Notes: a model not told the origin generated them from the letters alone. A DNA stretch of 16,531 nucleotides from an uncultured Collinsella sp. (GCA_958354105.1 CATWVA010000037.1:1-16531); one strand, 5' to 3'. Shown: positions 7,020 to 14,160, counted from the first letter of the stretch. Program-made: numbers and translations.

Positions 7020-8860
7020 TGACCGATCTTGCATCCACCACACCACAATCGCTCGGTCGCGATCCCATGGTCGGCCTGCGCCTGGTGCGTGTCGACGGGT
7101 TTGAGCCGGCCATTGCGCTCGGTCAGGACGAACTGCCTGCCTATCTGCGTCGTTTTACGATACTGTTTGCCGACGATGCCACCATGCGCCGTGGCGGTAT
7201 CGGCCGCGTGACGCGTGCCGTCAACGCCCAAGGCGAGGCCGTGGCACTCAAGCAGCTCATCTTGCCAACGTGCGATGAGTTTGACGATGCCGCCGCCCAT
7301 GAGGCGCTGGTCGCCAAGTTCAAAGCGGCGTTTCGCGAGGAATACGAATGCCATCGCGCCCTTTCGGGCCTTAAGGGCTTTCCCCGCCTCTATGGCTGGG
7401 GCGAGGTCGACGGTGTGCCTGCAATTGTCATGGAATGGGTCGAGGGCGAGACGCTCGCCCGCTTGCGCTCGCGCTTTGCCGTGGACGATGCCGGCCGCCT
7501 ATCGCCGCTTGTGGCGGCGCGTCTGGGTCGCGACCTGTTCGATCTGCTCTGCCGTATGAGCCTGGTGGGCGAGGGCTTTGCCCACCGCGATATCTCGCCC
7601 GCTAATATTATGGTGCGTACGGCGCGTCTACCGCTTGACCGGCAGCTTGCCGAGGGCACCTTTGACCTGTGCCTGATCGACTTTGGCTCGTCGCTGGCGC
7701 TTGAGCCTGCGTCGGCCGTGGCCGGTACCGGCGGCAAGGCGTCGTTTACGGAGCGCTATGCCACGCTGCGTCGCGCGACGGTTGCCTATGCCCCGCCCGA
7801 GATGCTCACCGACGATATTCCCGACCTGCGCGCTTTGCGTATGTCGCCGGCGATCGACGTCTATGCCGCAGCAAGCACGGTTTACGAGCTCATTGCCGGC
7901 GCCGCGCCATACGAAGCCGCGCCGAGCACTTCGGGCACCTCGGGTTCGCGCAAAAAGACGCGCGACATCGCCAGCCCCTACCGTCTCAAGATGGACACGC
8001 TGCCCGACTATCCCATTGGTGCCCATGCGCCCGGTTGCGATTTGACTCAGCTGCTTCGTCGTGAGCCCGATGTGGCGCTCGCTGCGGCCGAGCAGGCCCA
8101 GCAGCTGGGGCTTGAGCCGGATTCCGAGGAGCTACGCGATGCGCTGGCGTTTGTCGATGCCCAGCTGTTCGACGTGGTGATGGCCTGTCTGTCCAGCCAT
8201 CAAAAAGATCGTCCCGAGCCGGCGGCGGTCGAGGCGGCGCTCTCGGCGTTTTGTGACCACTATGCGCAAAATGTCGGTCGTTCGCTCCGCGGCGAGCCGC
8301 TCACGCCGTGCCCCATGGATGCGTCTGGCCGCGCGGTTCGTCGCGCGCTGATGGTCGGCGCGACGGTCGTCTGTGGCGTGGTTTGGGCTGTGGTCGTGGT
8401 TTCGGCCGCGCTGCTGGCGTCGGGCGCTCGCGTGACGGCGACTTTGGGATCGCTCGTGTGGTCTGGGTCGCTACCGGGTATTATTGCCGCACTGGCGTTG
8501 GCGCTGCCAGGCATAGCCGGCGTTGCCGCGGGGGCACTTGCGCGCGATCGGCGCTCGGGCTTCCTGCAGGGTGTGCTTGCGCTTTCTGCCTGCGAGGTTC
8601 CGGTGCTGGTTGTGGCTGCATGTAGCGTATTTTCCCAACGCGCCGTGATGGGCGGCCTTGTTGCCGCTCTGGTTGCAACCTATACGCTTACGTGGTTTTT
8701 GCTTGCGATGGGCTTTGCCTTTGAACTTCCCGTTTCGGCACCGCGACGCACAAAAGCCCAGATGGCGACTCCGCTTGCCGGTGGAGCCGCAGCTGTCCGT
8801 ACTTTTGGCGGACCTGTCGAAGTATCGTCCGATTCTATTTCTACGACCAAGGAGGCCTAG
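7016..8860 (+). CDS. Ser/Thr protein kinase with four C-terminal membrane helices
   Basis: The product is 614 aa: an N-terminal eukaryotic-like kinase domain (about 45-415) and a C-terminal membrane part. A Gly-rich loop GGIGRV is at 60-65 and the ATP-binding lysine is in VALK (K79). A helix with candidate C-helix glutamates (E108, E109) follows. The catalytic loop HRDISPANIM is at 190-199 (D192, N197). DFG is at 222-224, an APPE triad (APE-like) at 259-262, the alpha-F Asp in DVYAAAS (D281), and the late Arg in KDRP (R399). All catalytic residues appear present, so it should be active. Hydrophobic helices follow at about 445-468, 484-505, 516-538 and 544-568, without the extracellular PASTA repeats of PknB. 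The ATGA overlap couples it to the upstream gene, and the FHA gene begins three bases after its stop. The exact start (first or second Met) is uncertain. Confidence 0.92.
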   Translation: MMTDLASTTPQSLGRDPMVGLRLVRVDGFEPAIALGQDELPAYLRRFTILFADDATMRRGGIGRVTRAVNAQGEAVALKQLILPTCDEFDDAAAHEALVAKFKAAFREEYECHRALSGLKGFPRLYGWGEVDGVPAIVMEWVEGETLARLRSRFAVDDAGRLSPLVAARLGRDLFDLLCRMSLVGEGFAHRDISPANIMVRTARLPLDRQLAEGTFDLCLIDFGSSLALEPASAVAGTGGKASFTERYATLRRATVAYAPPEMLTDDIPDLRALRMSPAIDVYAAASTVYELIAGAAPYEAAPSTSGTSGSRKKTRDIASPYRLKMDTLPDYPIGAHAPGCDLTQLLRREPDVALAAAEQAQQLGLEPDSEELRDALAFVDAQLFDVVMACLSSHQKDRPEPAAVEAALSAFCDHYAQNVGRSLRGEPLTPCPMDASGRAVRRALMVGATVVCGVVWAVVVVSAALLASGARVTATLGSLVWSGSLPGIIAALALALPGIAGVAAGALARDRRSGFLQGVLALSACEVPVLVVAACSVFSQRAVMGGLVAALVATYTLTWFLLAMGFAFELPVSAPRRTKAQMATPLAGGAAAVRTFGGPVEVSSDSISTTKEA

Positions 8861-8863
8861 GTC

Positions 8864-9802
8864 ATGGCATCTCAAGTTGAGCTCACCCCATGCGGGGCCA
8901 TGTTTGACATCTTTAAGCGCGCAGCGCATCTGAGCCATATCGAGCTGTGCGGCTTGGTGCTTTCGTCCCGTCCGCTCGCCGACGGCCGCAGCCCGCAGAG
9001 CCGAGCCGCCGATCGCTCTTGGGTTTCCCGCTTTATCGTTCGCGCGCCGGTCGGCACGCTTCAGCAGCGCTACTTTGCCGAATACGGTACCTCGGCTGCG
9101 CGTATTATGTCGCAACTGGCCCTGCGCCAGCGCAATCCCATGGACTCCACGGCTGTAATCAATATGGTGTGCGGTCCTGCAGGTGAACCGATGGTACGCG
9201 CGCTCGAAGAGTGCCACCAGGACACGAATCTCTATCGCAACGCGCTCGATCGCCTGTCCCAGGCGGCGGAACTCATGCCCGCCGAGCGCGCCGAGGTCGT
9301 GCTGGTGCTGTTTGTCGCCGTCGGTTGTTCGGCGGATGTGCGGTCCTCGGTGAACTATGCCATCGACTACGCGAACGCGACCTGCGGCGGAGGCACATCC
9401 ACGCCGCGTTCGCTTGGCATGTCGCTGACTGCGGGCGAACGCGAACCCGCCCCGGCGCACCCCTTGGGCTTGCTGCGCGTGCAAAACAGTTTTGTCGTGA
9501 GCGCCCCGCGCTGGATTCAGCCGAGTGAGCAGGGTGTTGAGATTGGCGCGCTGGCCACTGGTGAGGGCGATATTACCGACGTCGGCGACGATGTCTCGGC
9601 CCGCCATGCCCATATCTGGTGCGATGCTCAAAATATCTGGCACGTCGAGGACTTGTCGTCCACCAACGGAACCGTGGTGGTAAACGGGGCCACGCGCGTC
9701 TGCATTCAGGTCGAGCCCGGCCGTTCCGCCCAACTCAATCCCGGCGACGAGCTCAAGCTCGGCGAATCCACTACCTACGCCATCCTCTTCGGTGCTCTCT
9801 AG
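8864..9802 (+). CDS. FHA domain protein partner of the kinase
   Basis: The product is 312 aa. The C-terminal FHA domain (about 215-312) binds phosphothreonine peptides. Its hallmarks are visible: EIGALATGEGDI (strand with the Arg position replaced), SARHAHI (245-251, conserved Ser and His), and VEDLSSTNGTVVVNG (261-275, with the SSTNGT loop and conserved Asn). The N-terminal 190 residues are helical and unrecognised, with a hydrophobic stretch at about 144-155. GGAGG lies about ten bases before the ATG. The gene directly follows the kinase, so it is the likely reader of kinase-made phosphothreonines. The last 369 bases recur, diverged, at 16101-16469. No C-terminal membrane segment is seen. 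Confidence 0.93.
   Translation: MASQVELTPCGAMFDIFKRAAHLSHIELCGLVLSSRPLADGRSPQSRAADRSWVSRFIVRAPVGTLQQRYFAEYGTSAARIMSQLALRQRNPMDSTAVINMVCGPAGEPMVRALEECHQDTNLYRNALDRLSQAAELMPAERAEVVLVLFVAVGCSADVRSSVNYAIDYANATCGGGTSTPRSLGMSLTAGEREPAPAHPLGLLRVQNSFVVSAPRWIQPSEQGVEIGALATGEGDITDVGDDVSARHAHIWCDAQNIWHVEDLSSTNGTVVVNGATRVCIQVEPGRSAQLNPGDELKLGESTTYAILFGAL
9434..9802 (+). repeat. Left copy of an FHA-tail direct repeat
   Basis: This 369-base segment, ending with the FHA gene's TAG, aligns without gaps to 16101-16469. The two encode 122-residue segments that differ at 14 positions by my count, with further silent differences. The similarity continues weakly past the stop (both begin TAGCCGGCAG). The two copies bracket the accessory island. 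Confidence 0.9.
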
Positions 9803-9835
9803 CCGGCAGATAGGGACGTTCCTTTTCTGCCGGCT
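9801..9835 (+). terminator. Terminator hairpin of the kinase-FHA operon
   Basis: AGCCGGCAGA (9801-9810) and TCTGCCGGCT (9826-9835) form a perfect 10-bp stem that begins within the FHA stop codon. The loop holds CCTTTT. No long T-run follows. Confidence 0.55.
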
Positions 9836-9846
9836 GGGGACACTCC
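9813..9846 (+). repeat. Two GGGACNNTCC short repeats
   Basis: GGGACGTTCC (9813-9822) and GGGACACTCC (9837-9846) are near-identical decamers 24 bp apart at the end of the FHA operon. Related but degraded motifs (GGGTGTTCC and GGGGCTACTCCC) follow the second FHA tail near 16478-16516. They may be REP-like elements or part of a duplicated 3' flank. Confidence 0.35.
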
Positions 9847-9914
9847 TTGGAGCGCCAGAGTCGGTCGTCTGGGGATGGAGAGGCCATTTTGGCCCTTGGC
9901 GGTCAGTCGGGGCG

Positions 9915-10749
9915 AAACTAGAAGATCTTTCCGATTCGCGGCTGTTCATGCTTGTAGAGCATCTAAAACAATAGGATGTTATTCTGGAATATGCCGGGTG
10001 CGTGAACTTGCCTGTCTTAGCCTTAATAAGGTATAGGGGAGTTTGGCTCAGGGGTTCCGTGTTGTTCTTCAGCGCAGTATTGTGGGACAGATTTGCTGAG
10101 ATTGGCGCCTTACACCGCAGAGCGCACGGAAGGCTCTCGATTTGTGTTCTGGCCCCAGAATACAGGGCCTGATACTTACCAACTGTGGCATGGATGTAAC
10201 ATCTGTAGGAATCAACCCTTTTGTTGTCGACCTTTGTAAGAAAAACACTGCCATCAACTCTTTGGATGACGAAACTAGGGTGCTTGAGGGGAGCCTTTAC
10301 TCCCCTCTGAGAGATGACTCATGTTTTTCGCTTGTCGTTGTGAATCCTCCGTTACTGCCGATTCCGGATGAGATTCCTTATCCCTTCGTTTGAGATGGAG
10401 GACAATCGGGTCTGGATAAAACACTTCGTATTCTTAAGGGTGGCGATACGCATTTAGAGAAAAACGGTAAATACTGCTAATAGGGGTGACGACGATGGTG
10501 CGGGGGCGACCCGCGATGCTCTCATCAATACGTCGGATACTTGGGAAATCAGGTCTAGATGCATGTATGATGATGCTGTGTGGCTATTCAATTAATCCGC
10601 GTTCCGAATGGGTGCAGGGTATAGCTGCGACATCGTATGCTTTTGACCCGGCGCGATACTCAGATATTTCTGAGGCGGTTGACGAAGTTTATACGCACTA
10701 TGCCGCGCAAGGCGTTTCGGAAGTTTGCACATCTACGTTACGGGCTTAG
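9915..10749 (+). pseudogene. Decayed class I SAM-dependent methyltransferase
   Basis: Pieces in three successive frames join into one methyltransferase. The first piece (9915 to about 10075) contains RLFMLVEHLKQ, a TAG at 9972, then ILEYAGC and ALIRYRGVWLRGS. The second (about 10075-10470) contains DWRLTPQSARKALDLCSG, the SAM-binding motif I, then GINPFVVDLCKKNTAINSL. It goes on to VVVNPPLLPIPDEIPYPF, whose NPPL motif is typical of the HemK/MTS-type fold, and QSGLDKTLRILKGG. In-frame TGA codons sit at 10097 and 10391. The third (about 10470-10749) contains LIGVTTMVRGRPAM and runs to a TAG. At least three stops and two frameshifts show it is dead. The substrate is unknown. It lies at the left edge of the accessory island and may once have belonged to the peptide cluster or arrived separately. 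Confidence 0.82.
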
Positions 10750-10826
10750 GTTTCTTCAAGCGAGCAGGCCGGTTGCGTTATTTCGAGCGATTTTTCTAGT
10801 CTAGACGACAAAAGGCAAAGGATTTG

Positions 10827-10970
10827 ATGGGTATAAAACGCGGACGTTTGTGGGCGGATGCTCAAATCTATTGTGGCAATCGGGCGGTTGAAAAAGATAT
10901 TTCAACCGCCCGATTGCCAGGTTCGTCGGAGGAGATGTCCGATTCCGACTCTCTTGTAGGAAGAGCTTGA
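10827..10970 (+). other. Possible 47-aa ORF spanning a hairpin
   Basis: An ATG preceded by AAAGGATTTG opens a 47-residue frame (MGIKRGRLWADAQ... to ...DSLVGRA). It runs through the 20-bp inverted repeat at 10874-10919, which argues against it being a real gene despite the good ribosome-binding site. No family resemblance is seen. Nothing else convincing occupies the 10750-11064 gap. Confidence 0.2.
10874..10919. repeat. Perfect 20-bp inverted repeat
   Basis: Arms at 10874-10893 and 10900-10919 are exactly complementary and enclose the six-base loop AAGATA. The stem is GC-rich at its centre (CGGGCGG). No T-run follows on either strand, so it is either an unusual terminator for the upstream unit or a structural or mobile-element remnant. 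It lies between the dead methyltransferase and the ABC exporter. Confidence 0.85.
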
Positions 10971-11064
10971 GATCGTATTGGCCCAAGGCAATCTTAAAGC
11001 AGTCTCATTGGCAAATCTTCGCTCCTGTTGTGTTGAGGTGTAAGGTATCAGTGATTGATGTTTT

Positions 11065-12720
11065 GTGGCGGGTAGATTGGGGCCTTCCTTGATTCGATGC
11101 GTTCTCTCGAGGTTCATCAGAGCAAAAGGGGCTTTCGTCTTCATTGCTATCACGGTGATTGGAACCGCTCTCTCCTATGCCATGCCATACGTGAACGGGA
11201 AATTCTTAGATTTTCTTCTCGGTAACCGCAGCGAAAGAGACGCCGTACTCTTCGCGCTCCTGGTTGCGTCAATAGGAGTTTTCTCCACCCTCTTTACTTA
11301 TTTTGCAGGAACACTTTCCATTCGCATAACCACGAGACTTTCCTTTGATCTTCTCAGGGAGGCCGTCTTGCGTTTTGAAAGAGACGATTACTTGGTGAGT
11401 CGGACCATCGATCCAGCCTATACAACGCAACGGATTATTTCCGACTCTAGCGTGGTCTCATCCTTCGTTTTGGCGAATTTTATCAGTGCGCCGCTGTCCA
11501 TTGTAGCCATTCCCATCGTATTGCTTATCATATGGTCAATTGATTCAACTCTCGCGGTGTTTTCCATCATTCTCCTCATCGTGTATTTCTGTGTAATTAC
11601 TGGGTTGAGGAAACTTTTGTATAGGGTCACGTATGAGAAGAAAGAGGCGGACAGCGCCTTTTACGCCGCAATTGCATCGCAGCTTAATCAGATTCTCAAC
11701 ATTCAACTGACATCTTCGTACGGCAAGAGCGAACAAGCGCTCGACGCTGGGTTTAAGAGCTATTTTCCCAAAGTTTTGCGCTCCGGAAAGCTATCATATT
11801 CTCTGACATCGCTCGATGGTCTTTTCGCAGCGTTGTTTCAAGCGGTGATACTTGTTGTTTCCGGAGTACGAATCATTAACGGAACTATGTCAATAGGCGA
11901 GTACACTATCATCGGTACATACTTCGCGGTTCTCTTTAAGACTTTGAAAAGTATGATGTCATTGTTCAAATCCTATCAAGATGCCAAAGCATCATGGGAT
12001 AGGACGGCTATCGCGACGAGAGAAAAGGAGAGATCGGGGTGGAATCGGACCGATTTAGCTAAACTCGATGAAATAAATGACATTTCGGTATCTGATTTGG
12101 AATTCTCGGTTGCCCTTCCAGACGGATCTGTCCGAGAGGTCCTCGGCGGGTTTTCTTTCAAGTTTTCCGGTCCTGGTACATATTGCATAGTTGGGGAAAA
12201 CGGAAGAGGCAAGACGTCGCTTCTTTACTTGATGCTCGGGCTATACTCATCGAAAGGCAAAGTAAAATACAACGGCGTGCCAATCGAAGAATGCGACTTG
12301 GATTACATACGTGCGAGAGAGATATCGTGCTGCCCACAGTCGTGCTTCGCGCCGGACGAAACGGTGAAAGAGCTGTTAGAGTATTTCGACACGCCCTTTT
12401 CTTCCTATCACCGGGGTGTAGATGGCCTACTTTCGCTGGAAAACAGCGTGAAGGAGTTGCTCGGGAAACGTTGCTCCGCGCTTTCGGGCGGTGAGCTGCG
12501 CCGAGTGTACTTATGGTCGGCGATTTCACGCAAGTCGTCAGTTTTGGTACTCGACGAGCCCACGACTGGGTTAGACGCTGTAAGCCGCGCCGAGCTTGCG
12601 GCCTATGTTAAGCGCAACAAGCAAAGCCAGCTGATCATCATTGTCTCTCACGATGACGAGATGGTCGGCGCGGTAGAAGGGGTAGTGGATTTAGGCAGCA
12701 TGTACCGGGGTAAATGCTGA
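11065..12720 (+). CDS. ABC exporter with fused membrane and ATPase domains
   Basis: The product is 551 aa, a half-transporter that would act as a dimer to export a substrate using ATP. The membrane domain (about 20-310) has six hydrophobic segments, roughly 23-45, 60-83, 134-156, 158-180, 250-270 and 280-300. The ATPase domain (about 340-551) has Walker A GENGRGKT (377-384), Q-loop CCPQS (Q425), signature LSGGE (473-477), Walker B VLVLDEP (493-499), D-loop TGLD and the switch His in VSHDD (H529). No N-terminal C39 peptidase domain is present, so it would not cleave a leader itself. The GTG start at 11065 lacks a clear Shine-Dalgarno and is uncertain. The gene is convergent with the radical SAM peptide cluster, and the cluster's product is the most likely cargo; this is inference from position. 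Confidence 0.9.
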   Translation: MAGRLGPSLIRCVLSRFIRAKGAFVFIAITVIGTALSYAMPYVNGKFLDFLLGNRSERDAVLFALLVASIGVFSTLFTYFAGTLSIRITTRLSFDLLREAVLRFERDDYLVSRTIDPAYTTQRIISDSSVVSSFVLANFISAPLSIVAIPIVLLIIWSIDSTLAVFSIILLIVYFCVITGLRKLLYRVTYEKKEADSAFYAAIASQLNQILNIQLTSSYGKSEQALDAGFKSYFPKVLRSGKLSYSLTSLDGLFAALFQAVILVVSGVRIINGTMSIGEYTIIGTYFAVLFKTLKSMMSLFKSYQDAKASWDRTAIATREKERSGWNRTDLAKLDEINDISVSDLEFSVALPDGSVREVLGGFSFKFSGPGTYCIVGENGRGKTSLLYLMLGLYSSKGKVKYNGVPIEECDLDYIRAREISCCPQSCFAPDETVKELLEYFDTPFSSYHRGVDGLLSLENSVKELLGKRCSALSGGELRRVYLWSAISRKSSVLVLDEPTTGLDAVSRAELAAYVKRNKQSQLIIIVSHDDEMVGAVEGVVDLGSMYRGKC

Positions 12721-13088
12721 CAAGTGTAGTGCTACCCAACTGACAGAGATAACAAAAAAGCGATGCAGATGCACGTAGCATTCAGTCGGTTCGGACTCGG
12801 TGCCTTCACGCCATCGCAACGCTTTCAGATATAGTTCTCATTCTCTTACTAAAGGAAACTTTAGTCTACGTTGTCTTGTCGAGACAGAGGTGAAGCGAAG
12901 TGTTGTCGCGACGTATCTTATTCCAGGTGGCTCAGTATCATCGTGAGAATCACACCAAAGTGTACTTACAATTCTCGTGTCCCACGGACAACATGAGCTG
13001 AGCATTGAGGTTCCACCCTTTGCTGCAACTACACGGGGTTGGACGGCAATGAATATGCCGGGCCGCATGCCACGCGCAGCGGGGGTCC
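12721..13088. other. Intergenic stretch with small hairpins only
   Basis: No convincing gene is seen. GCGATG (12760-12765) and CATCGC (12812-12817) could pair just after the ABC stop. ACTAAAG-GAAA-CTTTAGT (12848-12865) is a perfect 7-bp hairpin with a GAAA tetraloop. GAGAAT and ATTCTC flank a short loop near 12945-12976. The stretch may include the non-coding end of the IS110 remnant that follows. Confidence 0.5.
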
Positions 13089-13214
13089 ATGCCCCAGTAT
13101 GTTGCCTACAGCAGCCTCGATGTCCACGCACACATCATCTCTGCCTTCGTGTTCAATCCGTTTGCCGGAGAGTGCGAGGGTTGCAAGGCCGTAGAATACG
13201 AGCCGAACAAATGA
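13089..13214 (+). pseudogene. N-terminal remnant of an IS110-family transposase
   Basis: A 41-codon frame, MPQYVAYSSLDVHAHIISAF then VFNPFAGE, matches the start of IS110-type DEDD transposases. There the first catalytic Asp stands in a (G/S)xDVHxxxxxxxVxNPxTGE setting. Here D11 is followed by VHA and a Gly-Glu turn. The frame then ends at a TGA, and no recognisable remainder of the usual 300-400-aa protein follows. This is a truncated, inactive copy. Assignment is by eye from a short stretch. Confidence 0.55.
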
Positions 13215-13269
13215 AATGCGGTATCGACGCATAGGATTAAACTGACGATTGCTTTGCACCGAAAATACG

Positions 13270-13300
13270 CCCGGAAAGCCGCTATGGGTGGCGGCCCGGG
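13270..13300. repeat. GC-rich hairpin near the IS110 remnant
   Basis: CCCGG and GCCGC (13270-13282) pair with GCGGC and CCGGG (13291-13300), with AAA unpaired on one side. It may be part of the terminator region between the convergent units or the end of the decayed insertion sequence. Confidence 0.45.
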
Positions 13301-13312
13301 TTAAATTGAGAG

Positions 13313-13357
13313 GCCCGTCCGATCACTTTCATGTGACGAACGGTCGGGCTTCTTATT
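13313..13357. terminator. Terminator between ABC and peptide clusters
   Basis: GCCCGTCCG (13313-13321) pairs with CGGTCGGGC (13341-13349) with one mismatch. An inner TCAC/GTGA stem (13323-13326, 13333-13336) extends it. CTTCTTATT follows on the plus strand. It lies downstream of the 35-aa membrane peptide on the minus strand, so it should end that transcript as well as anything from the left. Confidence 0.6.
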
Positions 13358-13417
13358 CCACTTGCCAATGCTCGGCTCATATTGGAAGAAAGCTACGCTA
13401 ATGTTTGCGTGATACTC

Positions 13418-13525
13418 CTATTTTTTCCGAAGAAAGAATCGGATAATGAAGAATAACAATAAAAAAGGTGCCAGATATAAAGCAAGTACAAAGGTTAATC
13501 CAACGAGACCTTGCAATAATGGCAT
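13418..13525 (-). CDS. 35-aa single-pass membrane peptide
   Basis: This is a tiny gene with strong signals: GGGAGGAG three bases before the ATG, then MPLLQGLVGLTFVLALYLAP and a further hydrophobic run ending in FFLRKK and a TAG. Residues about 5-31 are almost wholly hydrophobic and the C-terminal basic residues fit the positive-inside rule. No family is recognised. It is the last gene of the minus-strand cluster, 80 bases after the second precursor peptide. It could be an immunity peptide, a transporter accessory or an unrelated small membrane protein. Confidence 0.65.
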   Translation of the reverse strand: MPLLQGLVGLTFVLALYLAPFLLLFFIIRFFLRKK

Positions 13526-13604
13526 AACTCCTCCCAGACACGAGATTTTGGTATTTGTCCCCATCTTATTTTGAATTGGACCAAATAGTTCCTAGACACA
13601 AAAA

Positions 13605-13784
13605 CTACTCGTCAACTGGATCGCACCAATCTGCTGGCAAAACACAGCTTGATTCTTTATCGACATAGCACCAATCCGCAACAGGGCACTCGGCGATGTC
13701 GTAAAAATTGCATATATCAACTCCAAGACAACAAGGCTCAACGGGAGTATGTTCATTTGAACCAACAGGATGGATATGCTTCAT
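13605..13784 (-). CDS. Cys-rich RiPP precursor peptide 2 (KHIHP leader)
   Basis: This peptide is 59 aa, MKHIHPVGSNEHTPVE followed by a cysteine-rich core with C18, C19, C25, C33, C39, C47 and C54. It is paralogous to the neighbouring 67-aa peptide: both start KHIHP, both carry DIC-x2-YD-x-A and VxDxC-type segments, and six cysteines align. After C19, C25, C33 and C54 an Asp stands four residues later (Cys-x3-Asp); after C39 it is Cys-x2-Asp and after C47 Cys-x4-Asp. This pattern resembles precursors of Asp-thioether ranthipeptides such as freyrasin. GAGGAG precedes the ATG by about five bases. It lies downstream of a radical SAM/SPASM maturase, its probable modifying enzyme. The chemistry is a prediction. 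Confidence 0.78.
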   Translation of the reverse strand: MKHIHPVGSNEHTPVEPCCLGVDICNFYDIAECPVADWCYVDKESSCVLPADWCDPVDE

Positions 13785-13814
13785 AACAGCTCCTCACCTT
13801 AATCCAATTAGAGA

Positions 13815-14018
13815 CTACGTTTGATCAATGCCACAGTGATCTACAACGCAGATGCTGCCGCCATCCATGTCATAGTCGCAGTAATCGTATGCACCACAGC
13901 CATCTGCTTTATCATAAACAGTACAGATGTCAGTAATGCCCAAGAGGCAGTCAAAAGACATCGGCTTCACGCCTGCCTCGTCGCCACTTCCTGGATTAAT
14001 CGGATGAATATGCTTCAC
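13815..14018 (-). CDS. Cys-rich RiPP precursor peptide 1 (KHIHP leader)
   Basis: This peptide is 67 aa from a GTG start: (M)KHIHPINPGSGDEAGVKPM as leader, then a core with six cysteines (C24, C32, C41, C47, C57, C62) and many Asp and Tyr residues. Asp follows C32 and C41 in Cys-x3-Asp spacing, C47, C57 and C62 in Cys-x2-Asp spacing, and C24 in Cys-x5-Asp spacing. AAAGGGAGG stands just before the GTG, and the KHIHP match to the second peptide fixes this start although the frame is open for 16 more codons upstream. It is probably the substrate of the radical SAM protein encoded upstream. The likely product is a thioether-bridged exported peptide; its function (signal or antimicrobial) is unknown. 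Confidence 0.8.
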   Translation of the reverse strand: MKHIHPINPGSGDEAGVKPMSFDCLLGITDICTVYDKADGCGAYDYCDYDMDGGSICVVDHCGIDQT

Positions 14019-14056
14019 GACTACCTCCCTTTGAGTGCAGAAAAACCTCAATATTG

Positions 14057-14062
14057 TGTATA
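14057..14062 (-). promoter_or_regulatory. Possible extended -10 promoter for the precursor genes
   Basis: On the minus strand TGTTATACA reads as an extended -10 (TGn plus TATACA), about 40 bases before the GTG of precursor 1. The -35 region is poor. A separate promoter would allow the peptides to be made in excess over the maturase. Confidence 0.3.
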
Positions 14063-14076
14063 ACAAACCAAGATGT

Positions 14077-14160
14077 CTAGTTCACCATATTTCTAGAATG
14101 GTTTCGGCGAACGTAGCAATAAGCTTCGCAGACGGTAATCAGAAGAACGAACACCTCCAC
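14077..14160 (-). CDS. Candidate 27-aa membrane micro-peptide
   Basis: Directly after the maturase stop, in the same frame, an open stretch gives VEVFVLLITVCEAYCYVRRN and seven more residues from a GTG. Codons before it continue the hydrophobic pattern (IAVTI). A hydrophobic helix followed by basic residues resembles the 35-aa peptide downstream. There is no Shine-Dalgarno, so it may be chance or a read-through tail. Confidence 0.25.
   Translation of the reverse strand: MEVFVLLITVCEAYCYVRRNHSRNMVN

Noticed and set aside
8471..9949. Long minus-strand open frame (492 codons) opposite the kinase and FHA genes
   Set aside because: It is antisense to two well-supported genes, has biased composition from GC-rich codon third positions, and has no recognisable motif.
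9792..9974. 60-codon plus-strand frame after the FHA gene as a separate gene
   Set aside because: Its second half is the 5' part of the decayed methyltransferase and the first half is terminator sequence, so it is not an independent gene.
10902..11153. Minus-strand frame of 83 codons before the ABC gene
   Set aside because: It overlaps the ABC gene start and the inverted repeat, has no ribosome-binding site, and has no protein-like pattern.
13600..13620. CRISPR-like or tandem repeats in the AT-richer peptide region
   Set aside because: The similar stretches are the two paralogous precursor genes, not regularly spaced repeats.
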